Shown here in pieces: positions 21,780 through 32,839 of a DNA stretch of 64,000 nucleotides; position 1 is the stretch's first letter, and the number at the start of each line of letters is the position of its first letter. The notes under the pieces were generated by a model. It had not been told where the DNA came from and did not search any database. It saw only the letters and a program-made list of their open reading frames with translations. The stretch covers positions 55,366-119,365 of the forward strand of contig JARBJD010000233.1 of NCBI GenBank assembly GCA_033064195.1. Direction: 5' to 3'. Made by a program: the position numbers and the translations under genes. The DNA is from Blattamonas nauphoetae. Taxonomy: Eukaryota > Preaxostyla > Oxymonadida.

Positions 21780-23170
21780 GATATGAAGTTCGAGAGCTCG
21801 GACTCTCTAGACACCGGTTGCACTGTGACGATGACTGGAACCGGTCTGCTTGTTGGAGAATCGCTGAACGTGACTCTGAACTCCTCACACTCCTTCATCG
21901 CAGCAGTCACCTCAGAAACCGAAGTACAATCCGCAGAACTCCAAGTTGGATGACCGACGACTCTCAAACACAATCACAACGATCAAAGCGACTGAAACGG
22001 ATCAAGAATAGACCATCTTCGGTGCGACGATATCAGACTCGACTTTCTAACTCGTCATCAGTTTCGACGTTGTTCTGTGGGGATCGAAAGCGACCTTGCT
22101 CCTCGATTGAGGATAGATGGAAGATTGTGGAAGGAATGAGGATGTTGTCGCTGTCATTCTCGATCTTTCACAACGTGACACATCTCGAACAAGGGAGAAT
22201 GCTGCCTCAACACGGAGATGTGATTGAATCTGGATCGACAATGACAATGGAACTGTTAGTGCTCCCTCGTTCGTTGTCCGAAGTGGAAGGAGAGGGAATG
22301 GTTGAAGTTTTTGGAGGTTAATTGTGGATTCATCATGTTGAGGTAGTTCTGTCTGACTCGCCCTCCCACATCTTCATTCGAATGGTTGGAGGACACTTGA
22401 CAATCGAAATATGTTCATTAACTGGACACTCACCCTCTCCTCCTTCTAACCTGGAAACAACTCCTGCTCTGTGTTTGTGAGAGAGTGGCATTCTGAACTT
22501 GGTGAACTGCAAGACAACCATCAAACAGACAGACCTCACATCCCTCTCGCAGGGAGCGATCAACATGAAGGGAGACAGCCTGACAATGGAAACGAGTGCG
22601 TTTCACGACAATAGCCCTCACATCTCTTCATTCCCTTCTCTTCGTCACAGCATTCACTGTTCTGGAAAGGGACACTTGAAGATTGGGAGTCTGAATGGTG
22701 GAGATGGGAAAGCAGACCATCCTCATCTTTGGCTGTCCCACGAAGATTGTGTGTTGAGTGGGAAGGAGGTGAATGCGAATGCCACGTTCTTCATCCCAGC
22801 CTCTCTTCATCACCGACGAGCACGCTGAAAAAGACAGCACAAGCATTTGATTTGACGATGGAAGGAATGAATCTGATTCCTTTCTCACTGATCCTGGAAG
22901 TGTTTACAACGAAGAAAGATAAGACTGTCGGAGAGATAGTTCGGACTCCACTTTCTGTCAACTCAACAAAATCGTTCAACGAGACTCAGATCGAAATGAG
23001 TTTGCCATGTCATCGATGTCAGGATTCGAGAAGAGTCTGGAATGGTCTGGACGTGTTGTGATTAGACTGAACGAAACGACGATTGCGATATTGATTCAGA
23101 AGAACTCACATGTGAGTCGAGTTGTTTCATCACTCGTTCCGCATTGGGATATGCGAAGCCTTCGGTGGAT
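21780..23170 (+). pseudogene. Family B surface receptor relic
   Basis: Ordered plus-strand matches to the receptor at 32840-40624, in changing frames: CTVTMTGTGLLVGESLNVTL and SSHSFIAA (21810-21905) to CFAILTGKDLVIETEYEVTL and SSHTFFVV; SQGAINMKGDSL, then SIHCSGKGHLKIGSLNGGDG (22550-22700); FDLTMEGMNLIPFSLILEVF (22850-22905) to FTLTIEGTILIPCSLFLEVF; SLEWSGRVVI (23035-23065). The membrane helix and kinase-like tail are not recognisable. The bases GCAGAACTCCAAGTTGGATG near 21938 give an independent alignment across the site where the paralogue is split by a transposon. Confidence 0.75.
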
Positions 23171-23461
23171 CTCCTCGCTTCCGGTAGCGAGTCGAGTACT
23201 CCTCACCATCTGTTCGTGAGTGGAGTTTCCCGAATGGTCATTTCACGTGGTTGGCGAAGCCACCGTCGCTATCGACTACTGCTCCGCTCCAGTCCTAATC
23301 GTCCGATAAGACTCCTCGCTCGCCAACTGCTGGTGCCAGCTTTGGAGGAAGCACGGCCGTTGACAATGTAAAAGGGGAGCAAGTGGGTAGAGTCGTAGAA
23401 GTTATCTTCTTCTCTCATCTTTCATTATCACTTATACACTTGATTTTAGTCCTTTTCAATA

Positions 23462-23898
23462 CTCAATCCGTTGATGAGCCCTGGTTATGTGTCGGATGGA
23501 GCTTGCGACATCCTTTACACAAACCAGTGCTCATCAACCTCTTTCTCTGCCACACAGCAGTTGAAGGAGGACATCGGTATGTCTTTAGCACTGCGGCGTT
23601 TTTACAATTGTAACCTTTTGGTGGTTTCCACTTCACTAGTCCTTCTGACTTCTCGTTGTCTCCAGTTTTTCATCCCCGTTGGGGCTTTTCTGGAGTAATG
23701 GGTTGATCCCATCCTTTTGCTCATCAACCGCCCCCACTTGGGCAGAACCGGCTCGATGATTAACCTCTCGGGTCGGGATTTTTCTTTCAACAGATAAAAC
23801 TTTTATTATTCTGTTTGTTGATCGGCCAACCCATGGACCGTCTTTACCGGACCCAGGGTCTCACTCAATCCGTTGATGAGCACTGGTTTGTGTAAAGG
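23462..23898. repeat. Inverted-repeat cluster matching the 18.9 kb segment
   Basis: The left part (23462-23512) is the reverse complement of 18898-18947. The right part (23812-23888) is the reverse complement of 18923-18995. Between them, TTTACACAAACCAGTGCTCA at 23511 is inverted at 23879-23898, enclosing about 340 bp. The combined structure bounds the decayed 19.0-23.4 kb region on its right side. Confidence 0.65.
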
Positions 23899-24216
23899 AA
23901 TGCAACATTATTGTTTTAACCTTCATGCCTCGTCGCGTGGAATACACTGTCTCTTCATGAAACTCTCCAGTTTCAATTTGACTGAAGCGAGTTTATCTTC
24001 ATTTCAACAAAAACAGGACACTCCACATTTCTGTTTTCCGAAAAACACTGAATTGAAAAAACAGAGCGTCATAATTCGCGGGAAGAGCGAGGTGACCAGT
24101 TTGTTCACGAAAAAAGAGCGTGACGGGATGTATGATCAGCAGGCAGTGTAGTTGGAGCAGATGGATGTGAATCAGAGAAGAAAAGTTCGAATCAAAGTTG
24201 AGTTTGCAGGACTGAT

Positions 24217-25221
24217 TTATTCTGGTTCAGGAGAGTTCATTCCCAACTGAGCCAGCATTCCGATTGAGCGGCTCCGAATAGTGCTGCCATTTTCGGTAGA
24301 GTAGTCGTGGAACATGAGTTGTTCCACTCTTTCGTGAAACCCCTCCTGTTCCAGTGTCTTCAGCAGTCGCTTCTTTCTGCACACGATTTTTGCGCCATCA
24401 TACTGCCACGAGACGATATTGTTGGTGATGTACCACAAGATGGATCGATTGGTGTGTTGGTGTTCGACTCTTGAGAGAAGCGACGGGAAGAGAATTGGGA
24501 TGCGAGAAGAACAGATGAAATCCAGTGTTGGTTGGTGAAATGAACTCACTTCGAAAACATTGGCCAGCAACTCCAATGTTGCTTCACATTCATCGATCCA
24601 CGACAACAAATGACTATTTCGATTCATCTGGACGAGAGATGATTCCATTGGCATTATTACTTCGTGAAACACCACATCCCGGATTGATTGAGGCGCAATG
24701 TGGAATGTGGTTGAGAGAGAACGAACCTTATCGGAACCAGAGAGCTCGATGGCTGATCGAGGGAGCCAGATGATGTCGTACAGGACGTTTTGATCGGCCG
24801 CAGTGAGATCTCGCAAGCGAGGGGTGGAAAGGATTCTGGGAAAGAGTCTGAAGGAAACGAGATCGAAACGGGTTGACCATGAACAGTTGTTGTGACATTC
24901 GTGGATCAGTGACAGAGTATCATTAAAGATCGATAGATGAGGCGAAGAGAGGAGCACAGAAATCGAATCCACAAACACTGCAGTGGGTGTTGGGGAACCT
25001 TGTCCAATTGTTATTATCAGATTGTCCAAACTGAGAGATCGATTGATCGTCAGCTTGATCGATGAAAGCAACGTTGATGCTTTACTGACAAGCTCATCAT
25101 TATAGTGGAAGTCGTCTCTGATCATTGAAACAAGAGAGACGAAGGGTCGAGCAATCGGAGGAACGGTGGCTCGAGTGTTCTGGTCCCACGTCAGGAAAGG
25201 TGTGTATGCTGGAATGACCAT
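24217..25221 (-). CDS. Family A helical-repeat protein (looks intact)
   Basis: A single 334-codon frame starts at ATG 25221 (the codon before it is TTG) and ends at 24217. It follows the family A layout throughout: PFVSLVSMIRDDFHYNDELV, SPTPTAVFVDSISV, LLSSPHLSIFNDTLSLIHE, a central helical region, and C-terminal LLKTLEQEGFHERVEQL, then IGMLAQLGMNSPEPE. No signal peptide or membrane segment is present, so it is probably cytosolic or nuclear. It is the only uninterrupted full-length member in the window and serves as the reference for the broken ones. Function unknown. Confidence 0.75.
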   Translation of the reverse strand: MVIPAYTPFLTWDQNTRATVPPIARPFVSLVSMIRDDFHYNDELVSKASTLLSSIKLTINRSLSLDNLIITIGQGSPTPTAVFVDSISVLLSSPHLSIFNDTLSLIHECHNNCSWSTRFDLVSFRLFPRILSTPRLRDLTAADQNVLYDIIWLPRSAIELSGSDKVRSLSTTFHIAPQSIRDVVFHEVIMPMESSLVQMNRNSHLLSWIDECEATLELLANVFEVSSFHQPTLDFICSSRIPILFPSLLSRVEHQHTNRSILWYITNNIVSWQYDGAKIVCRKKRLLKTLEQEGFHERVEQLMFHDYSTENGSTIRSRSIGMLAQLGMNSPEPE

Positions 25222-25437
25222 CAAATAATGAGGGGAAAAGGTGACTACCTTCGGGCAAGACTACTTGATTCGTCATATCTTTTGTATGAACAATCAGTCG
25301 AGAGATGCTATGCACATGATGGGACGATCGAGAACGTGTGAAATGACAAATGAAATGGTGATGACTAAAACAACGACATATTAAGAGTGTCGAGCCTCAG
25401 CTGAGTGGGGTATAAACTGAGGTCCCGATTATTATGA

Positions 25438-26109
25438 TTATAGCGACAAAATTTGACAGCTAGTGACGAGGAAGAAGGGAGAGGCTGTGAGGGTGAAGGG
25501 AGAGGCTGTGAGGGTGAAGGGAGAGGCTGTGAGGGTGAAGGGAGAGGCTGTGAGGGTGAAGGGAGAGGCTGTGAGGGTGAAGGGAGAGGCTGTGAGGGTG
25601 AAGGGAGAGGCTGTGAGGGTGAAGGGAGAGGCTGTGAGGGTGAAGGGAGAGGCTGTGAGGGTGAAGGGAGAGGCTGTGAGGGTGAAGGGAGAGGCTGTGA
25701 GGGTGAAGGGAGAGGCTGTGAGGGTGAAGGGAGAGGCTGTGAGGGTGAATGGTGTGAACTGTGGCAGAGTGAAGTCCACTACCTCGAATTCTCGTCCATC
25801 GAACACGAAGGGAGTGGCGGTGTGGGTGAAGGGTGGGGGTGGCTGTGGGAGTGGCTCGTTCAGACTCCCAATTCCAGCGGCGCGTTCTCGTCGTGGTTGT
25901 GTTCGTCGGGGCAGGCGTTGGCGTGGACGACGCTGGAACCGTTCCTGCGGGTTCTGTTCAAAGTCCATCCTCGCCCCTTTCATCTGCGGCAGAGACAACA
26001 TTTCTGGCTCTTCGTCCGCTCGAACGGCGTCGGCATCTTCCGAATCAGATTCGTCAATCACATCCGAACCTGACTGATTCGCCAACTCCGCTCGGAGCAG
26101 TCTCTCCAT
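25438..26109 (-). CDS. C-terminal exon of WD-like protein with FTLTASP heptad repeats
   Basis: The frame starts with MERLLRAELANQSGSD, acidic ESDSEDADAV, a basic Arg/Pro segment (RFQRRPRQRLPRR), then about 13 identical copies of FTLTASP and a short end. It lies 60 bp downstream of the frame at 26169-27392 on the same strand, separated by a stop, so it is probably its 3' part joined by a short intron or frameshift; the exact junction could not be fixed. The repeats come from a 21-bp minisatellite and should vary in number between strains. Confidence 0.5.
   Translation of the reverse strand: MERLLRAELANQSGSDVIDESDSEDADAVRADEEPEMLSLPQMKGARMDFEQNPQERFQRRPRQRLPRRTQPRRERAAGIGSLNEPLPQPPPPFTHTATPFVFDGREFEVVDFTLPQFTPFTLTASPFTLTASPFTLTASPFTLTASPFTLTASPFTLTASPFTLTASPFTLTASPFTLTASPFTLTASPFTLTASPFTLTASPFTLTASPFFLVTSCQILSL
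25477..25750. repeat. 21-bp minisatellite, about 13 units
   Basis: Tandem units of GGGAGAGGCTGTGAGGGTGA plus one base are virtually identical over about 273 bp. On the minus strand they encode FTLTASP; plus-strand frames through them (GEGRGCE, VKGEAVR) are shadows. The unit is a multiple of three, so copy-number change keeps the frame. Confidence 0.95.
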
Positions 26110-26168
26110 CTCTTACCCAAAAGTCGTTCTCAACCGAGTGGAGTGTCGGGAGGTGAGGAGAGTGTCGC

Positions 26169-27392
26169 TCAATCGGCTGAAGATGGCGTTCTTCGAAGTG
26201 TTCGGGAAATTGTGAGAAAGATGTTTCCGCAAAGAAGACGATCATGCCGTTCCCAATTCACTCGTTTGGGCTGGACCGGTGCAGGTCTCGCTCTGCCACG
26301 CAACTTCGTCCTCCTCACCCCGACATACTTCCCAACACCAGCCAGAAAGTCGTTCACATTCACATCCACAAATCGAGGCTGCGAGTTGTATCCAATCGTC
26401 CCTCTCGCTTTCACTGCTCGCTGTTGGGCTGCTCGAGTGAAGACGGGGTGCGCGGGGTTGAGTGGCCGGAAAGAGAGTGTGATCGGCACGCGGACATCGC
26501 TCATCAGCAGAGACGCCCGATATCCAATGTTATCTTCCAAAACAGTCGCTGTTTTGTTCTTCCGCTGCGAATCTGGTGAATCCCACATGTCTGTTCGGAT
26601 GAAGGACTGCTTCTCGAACTCTTCCGAGACGTTCTGAAGGATGGTCATGTTTTCCTGGTGCTCAGCAGAAAGTGGAGTGAATGAAAGGGTGGATGGATTA
26701 TATCGAGGCAGAGTGACAATCCGTCTGAAGTTTGGGAGAATGTCCTCTTCTGATTGGGGAGCTGCGACAGCAGCGTTTGATTCGGCTGCGTTCACATCAA
26801 ACAAGAACAATCCATTGTTTATCGTGTTTCCCACAATATCAGTTCCATCTTTTGAAAATCCACACGACACAACTGTGCTCTTTTTCCTTCGTGGCGGTGG
26901 GAACGGTCGATCCTGTTCAGGATCTGGCTGGCGCATGAATATAGGGACGAACGAGCCTATCGACGACCATCTGGGATTATGGTACAGAATCATTCGAAGG
27001 TCGAACAGTGAAATGATCCCACTTTTTTCCTCAGCCACAGCCAATCTCCATCCATCTGGATGATTGTCGATTCCGTGCAGTTGGTTGCCTTGATCATGCG
27101 GCGCCTTCCGGACAGACTGCACAAAGTGTTCGTCGAAAAGCTGTGCGGGATATTGAACGGAATTGGATGATGGGTATTGCAGCACGAGCGATGAAAGATA
27201 TTCAGAGCGTTCATCAGTTCGGTCAGGTTTTGCGAATAATTCCGTCAATCTTACTTGATTTTCTGCTTCTGTGGGGTTGGGTTGGAATGACGGGTGGATA
27301 TATTGGATTTCTCCTTCGTTTCCACGTTCCCAACAATCGTCCTCAAAAAGCTCAGTTCTTTGTGTCCATATTGATGAACCCTCCTCCCTCAC
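26169..27392 (-). CDS. WD-repeat-like protein, main exon
   Basis: The frame is open for 407 codons. Near the N terminus it is charged (ELFEDDCWERGNEGEIQ), then a WD-like unit appears: LHGIDNHPDGWRLAVAEE followed by IISLFDLRMI, and further on VVSCGFSKDGTDIVGNTINN and GLFLFDVN. These have the GH/SxDG...VxLFD spacing of beta-propeller blades, but clear WD dipeptides are lacking. The first codon of the open frame is GTG with a stop shortly upstream and an AG just before, so the true start is in an upstream exon not resolved here. It probably continues into 25438-26109. Role unknown; a scaffold is plausible. Confidence 0.5.
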   Translation of the reverse strand: MREEGSSIWTQRTELFEDDCWERGNEGEIQYIHPSFQPNPTEAENQVRLTELFAKPDRTDERSEYLSSLVLQYPSSNSVQYPAQLFDEHFVQSVRKAPHDQGNQLHGIDNHPDGWRLAVAEEKSGIISLFDLRMILYHNPRWSSIGSFVPIFMRQPDPEQDRPFPPPRRKKSTVVSCGFSKDGTDIVGNTINNGLFLFDVNAAESNAAVAAPQSEEDILPNFRRIVTLPRYNPSTLSFTPLSAEHQENMTILQNVSEEFEKQSFIRTDMWDSPDSQRKNKTATVLEDNIGYRASLLMSDVRVPITLSFRPLNPAHPVFTRAAQQRAVKARGTIGYNSQPRFVDVNVNDFLAGVGKYVGVRRTKLRGRARPAPVQPKRVNWERHDRLLCGNIFLTISRTLRRTPSSAD

Positions 27393-27800
27393 CCTGTGAT
27401 AATATCAATTCATTGCGCGGTCTTGAGGTAATCTGGGAGGCGTTCAGTCGGCACAACAATCTGGGGTCGTTCATTTTCGAGTTGAAAAGACGAACCGTCC
27501 CGTCAAATGAACAAGTCATCAAAGTGTTGACTCAAATCGGATTCACAATTAACTTCATCACTTTGCGATGATCATGTTGATATCACCATGTAACGTCGGA
27601 TAGGGCGTCGTTGGTGAGGACGAATGAAATGTATCCCCCTGATGCCAGCATATGGGGACCACGGTGTGGAAAGAAAGCTGGAAAAACTAGGCGCTGTTCA
27701 ACATTCAAAGCCTGGTGGGTGTTTAAGTTCTGTTTTGAGAAGAGTATCGTTCCCCATCATTTGTTTTTCAGGATTCCATCTCTAGACTCGTCCTGAACCG

Positions 27801-30800
27801 ATGAATACAATCAACTATCCCTCTCAGTCTTCTGGAATGCAAAATTTTGATGGTCTAACCGTTGGGGCAACCGAGAACAATCCGATCGAACGATTCGATG
27901 ATCTTCTCGCCTCGTTTTCAGACCCGACCGAGTCATCTCGTCAACACTATCATCGATCGCTCGTTAATCTTCTGGAGAGTGTGTTATTCTTGCATTTTTC
28001 GACATTGTTGCTTTTATTAGGGTTTTTGAACCACTTGAAAGTTGATGAACGATGTGATCTCCTTCGTCGTTTTGGTGCCGCCATGTCTCAACATGCTTTT
28101 AACGTTCACTCTTTTTATTCTTTTTTCTCACTTTGTCATGCTTCTTTCTTCTCCAGGACATCGATCTTGCGTCGCTCATGAAAATCGGTCTGTTTCACTT
28201 TTGTTGATTGTTTCAGTATCATCCAATGAAGACGTGCTCCTTCTCTTCCACACTTCGGGACTTTCTCTTTCGGCTCTGAAACAGATCCAGCCGAATCAGG
28301 CCAACAATCATCGACTCGTTCGTCTTGCTCAACTCTCTGAAATATGCCCTCTGGTCTCGATTGAACCTCTCTCATCAGACCTTTCATCACTATTCCGCAA
28401 TTTTCTCTCCGATCCTCTCCCATATCTGATTAATGACCACCCAATTGGTCGATCCTCTTTTTCGGCGTTTATGGACATTCTGTGCAATGAAATGATGGCG
28501 TGGGCGATCCTTGGTATTGGTGATGTGGTGTATGAAACTATCGTCACCAATTTCCCCGCCTTTTCGGAATCCATTCTTCGTGAACAAACTGAACATCCCG
28601 ACATGGACTACGATTATCGTGACCTTCAAAAGATCATCGAAATCTCAAAAAAAGAACATGTTTGAGTTTTCATTGTTTTTCCAATTCCTTCAGGATCCAG
28701 TGAAGAGGATCGCTGCATTCATCGATCACCTCGAAAATCAGACGATTTACGAAGGAAGTCAGAGTGGAAACCATCCCATGAATCTTCTGTCACAATGTCT
28801 CCAACACACTGCCACATTTCTGAATGGTGTGCCATTTTGATCATCCTCACTCTTTCATCTCTTCCTCAGCCCATCCCGACCTCATCGACTCGTTTCTCGA
28901 AACAGTTGATCTCTCCTCTTCTCCATCCAACACTCCCTTCCGTCCCGATCGACACCTGAACCTGATCTCCGCACTCAGCCAGTCTTCGTCTCCTCTCTTC
29001 ACCAAACTCAGCGAATCGCTCCTCGACCCATCATTCCCTCTCCGCTCCCTCCTCACCACTCGCTCGTTCACCGACCCTGCCAGCTCGTTCATCCGCATGG
29101 CCAGCACAAACTCTGCCTTCTTCCGCCGTCTCGTCGAGAGACACACTCGACACATTTTGGATATCGCTTTTTCGACAGTAGTGAGTTCAGTTCGGGTGGT
29201 GTCCGACTCGTCATCCGAACGGCACTGTCTGAATTTTGGTCGAGCGACACTGAATTTCATCGTGCTGCTCAAAGCGATGGCAGAAGTGCAGATGGATCTG
29301 ACGCAGAACAGTGAAAAGAACAGTGAAAACTTCAACTCGATCCCATCGTCTCTTCTTACTCTCCTCGTTCTCTCAGCTGCGAGCACTCACGACGAGCTGT
29401 CGAATGCTGCTGTGTCTGTCTTCTCGAACCAGTTCTGCCTGTCCACGACACACACCAAGGCCCTCCTCTTCGCCACTCCGACGACATTCCCTGTGAGCGA
29501 TGCATTCACATTTCGACCTTTTCAAACGTCGCGAGAGTCGGATCACACTCGACGTGGTTCTCTGTCGATATGTGCAGAAGCAGGTTGTCGTGTTCTCTTT
29601 TTGTCTCGCTCCGATGTCCAGTCCACACCAGACTCCCTTGACTTCGCGAACAAGCTTGGGATTCCATTCGCTGGTTGTCTTGTGAAAGCCCTTCACTCGA
29701 CAACGACACTCCCTCACTCCTTCCCCTTCTTCTCTCCCGAGCTATGTCGGTTGTCAGAACAACCAAGTGTGTGGAACGAGAGCAGCAGTCCATCTGCACT
29801 CACTGCACTGACAACACTGGCCGACATAGAAATCACCCTCACCTGCCGCAATTATCAATGGGACCCGTTCTTGCATCGAACATGCCCTGAGACACGGGAT
29901 ACTAACTTTGTCCATCTCTTCCCTTTTCTTGGACCAGAATCACAAACCCAGTTTCTGTCTTCATTCAACGCATTCTGCAGAAACATGAATACGATTGATC
30001 GCAGCTCTCTCGATCGAATCGTAGCATGCTTGGTGGAGATGGCGACAGTGAATTCATACAACACTCCCATCGCTCTCCTCAGAGAATTGAGAAAAGTGGC
30101 CGAGTTACCCTTTTACAACACACCTACGACATCCTCCTTCCAAGATAATTTTGCAGATGTCACGCCATCTGAAAGATCAATCGTCGAGAAATTGAGAACC
30201 GCTGAGGGCGAGGAGAGATGGAAACTTCTGACGCAGCTGGCTGTTGTTTCGGGAGACACTCCAGACATCGCGAACGAGTTGATGAAAGCAGAGAACGACG
30301 AACAAGCACTTCTCATCTTATCAGTTCACAAAATCCAATCCATCCCACGTCCAAACCTCCATCTCGACACGACTCCTGATGTCTTAGACACCATGATCAA
30401 GTTTGCTCGTCACATCAACAATCTTCCACTGGTCGCCGCAACGCTGATTCACATTGCAGACGCAGTCGATGCATGCCCGCTTCCACCTCTCAATCGCACA
30501 CTGTACCACACGGAACCCAAACCAGAACTGCAGGAACTTGCGATCAACACTCTTCAAGCGATCGCTCCTCATCGTCGGGAAGGAGTAGAGGAGGGATGTG
30601 CTGTGGGGGAGGATGAGGTGACGTCGCAGATTGTCGATTCGTGTTTGAAAGTGATGCAATTCCTGATGAACTTCAAGTCATTCGACCCAACACCAGCCAT
30701 CGACTCGCTGATATCGCTGGCAGTGACAACCGATCTGTCTCTTCTTCGCTCGATCCTGGTTATTCTTGAGGAGATCGAAGAGCGAACCCGAAACACCCCA

Positions 30801-31907
30801 ACGCCTTTCTCGATCAGCAGAGCCACTGCTCCTTTCCGAGGCATTCACGAATCATCCGTCACCCAACAACCACTCCCGTCCATCGTCTCCCACATCCTTC
30901 TCTCAGCCAGACTCGACTCTTTCCAGCCGCTCTCTCAACCAAACAAACGTCAGTCTCCTTTTGGATTCTCTCCAAACACTTCTCAACCAGTTGACTCCAT
31001 CTCACTCTCTCGCCTCATTCGAGAACTGAATGAGAATCTGTTTTCTGACGTCACGAAGGACACAGCCAAAACTGCCTGTCTTCTTTTGGAGGAGAGAAGG
31101 GCGAGTTCCTCGACAATTCTGAAATCTGATGATCGATTTGGAGTCAGTCTCGCTCAGATTGAGATTCAGACCACACCCCAACAGCTCTTCATCGCTCTCC
31201 ACACAATACTAGTGTCCGACGACCCTTCTGACATCTCTGCTTCCACACTCCTTCCAATCGCTCCCTTCCTCACTCGAATTCTCTCAATTGTCGTGCCTTC
31301 GTCGCCAGACAGAGTAACAATTCGTCCCCAGCAGGACGAGCATTCGCAACTTCTGGACATCTTCCTCTCTCTCGTTCTGTCTCTCATCAACACAGGCACT
31401 CCATCCACTCTCTCCACCCCTCCTCTCTCCTCTCTTCTCTCCGTCCTCTCCATCGCTCTTGTCCGTCTGGACACCATCCCATCATCGCTGAAACATCATT
31501 CCAGATTCTGGGACATCTTCAGTCTGAGTGAGAATCGGTCGAATCCACAACTGAAGCTTTTTCTGCTCGCTCTGTGTTCAGAAGGGATGGAAGACCGAAG
31601 CGACCTCTCTCTTGACTCGTTCTCGATGGAAGTTCTTAACAAGTGGACAGGAGCAAACGCCCAACGCCACGTCGATCGAACGATTCCCGCTCAGAATGCG
31701 TGGAATACTGTTCCTCAGCCATACCCTCGTTATAAACCTGGTCCTCACAATGGTGTTCCTCCTTATCAGTGCCCTTATTATCCCGGTCCGTATGGTCCCC
31801 CTCCTTTTCAACCCGGTCCATTCAGCGTTGTTCCTTTTAATCAGAACCCTTTTAATTTTGGTCCGTATGGTCCTCCGAATCCGTATGGGTCAATGACTTT
31901 TGGATGA
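27801..31907 (+). CDS. Large helical protein with Pro/Gly/Tyr-rich tail; six exons, five tiny introns
   Basis: Start ATG 27801. Exons inferred from frame and GT-AG sites: 27801-27978, 28021-28103, 28157-28187, 28217-28659, 28694-28826, 28870-31907; introns are 42, 53, 29, 34 and 43 nt. Joins give continuous sequence such as NLLERFLNHLK, HAFNDIDLAS, LMKIVSSNEDVL, KKEHDPVKR and FLNAHPDL. The product is about 1,300 residues, leucine-rich and helical (HEAT-like appearance), without signal peptide or TM helix. The last 70 residues are a low-complexity tail of PGP, PYGPP and FNQNPFNFGP repeats. No known family is recognised. Long intact frame and clean splice sites indicate a functional host gene. 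Confidence 0.7.
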
Positions 31908-32059
31908 GTCGGAATTAAACCCATGAAATGTGAATTATTTGATTCATATTGTCAAAACACCCAATCATTCATTTTCAGCCGTTTTCAGGAAAAGATTTAA
32001 TTCAAGAAATCCCATGTGGCATCAATTTCAACAAAAAACGAGGATAAAACGGATCGAGA

Positions 32060-32690
32060 AATGAAGTAATCGATCACATGACAATAACCAAGCATTCCCT
32101 TCTGAGATGAAGTGAGGATGATGTGCAAATGATGTGCCAGTGAAGTGTCGATGTGCGAAGTCGCGGAATAGTCAAAAGAAGACGGCTGCGAGGCCTTGCT
32201 CGTCATCAACAATGTGACTCATTGTTGGGTGATATTCCAGTCAAAAGCATGAAAAATGAAGAAACAGAATCAAAACGTTAAGATAATGCAAGCAGAACGA
32301 ATGATGAAGACATGTCAAGAAGTGGTTAGTCTGCAATGCGTGGCGAAATAAGACAGCGAATCAGTATGTCCATCCCAACACACAAGTGAGATGGGAGTGT
32401 TCGATGAAGGAGTGATTGCTGGTGAAGTCAATGTGAGATGTCTCAATCAACGACGAGTGAATGAAGTGTCAATGAACAGCCAAAAGACACGACGAGAAAG
32501 AAATTGAGGCGACGTGGTCGTCGATCAGATTGTGTTCTTCATTGCTGTGTATTGTGTTCATCTTCAGCTGTTCATTTGATGTCGTTGAGTGGCTGTTTGA
32601 ATAAGGTGAGATGATGAGTGACATCGAACGAGAGGAGTCATGTTCAGACTCCTTATCGTTCGACAAGTTGTTGAGATAGTGTTCGCCAGG
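32060..32690. repeat. Non-coding repeat, copy 1 (partner at 40.8 kb)
   Basis: Blocks 32060-32230 and 32420-32680 match 40770-40940 and 41130-41370 in the same orientation and order, at roughly 90% identity by eye, with a diverged segment between. Both copies contain the identical run encoding SKASQPSSFDYSATSHIDTS on the minus strand, but that frame is short and probably not a gene. The two copies flank the receptor gene at 32840-40624. Confidence 0.75.
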
Positions 32691-32839
32691 ATTCAAAAGT
32701 TGGCATGGTTGAAGAAAAAAGGAAATTTGTTACTGAAAATTGAGAGGAATTCCGAGTTCTAACAGGTCATCCGATAAGTGAGCGATGGGCGATTAGAGAT
32801 GGAGTGGAGGACAGAAGCAATGACGCATTTGGTAAGGAA

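Noticed and set aside
25453-26077. 200-codon plus-strand frames (GEGRGCE and VKGEAVR repeats)
   Set aside because: Shadows of the 21-bp minisatellite; the minus strand continues into non-repetitive coding sequence.
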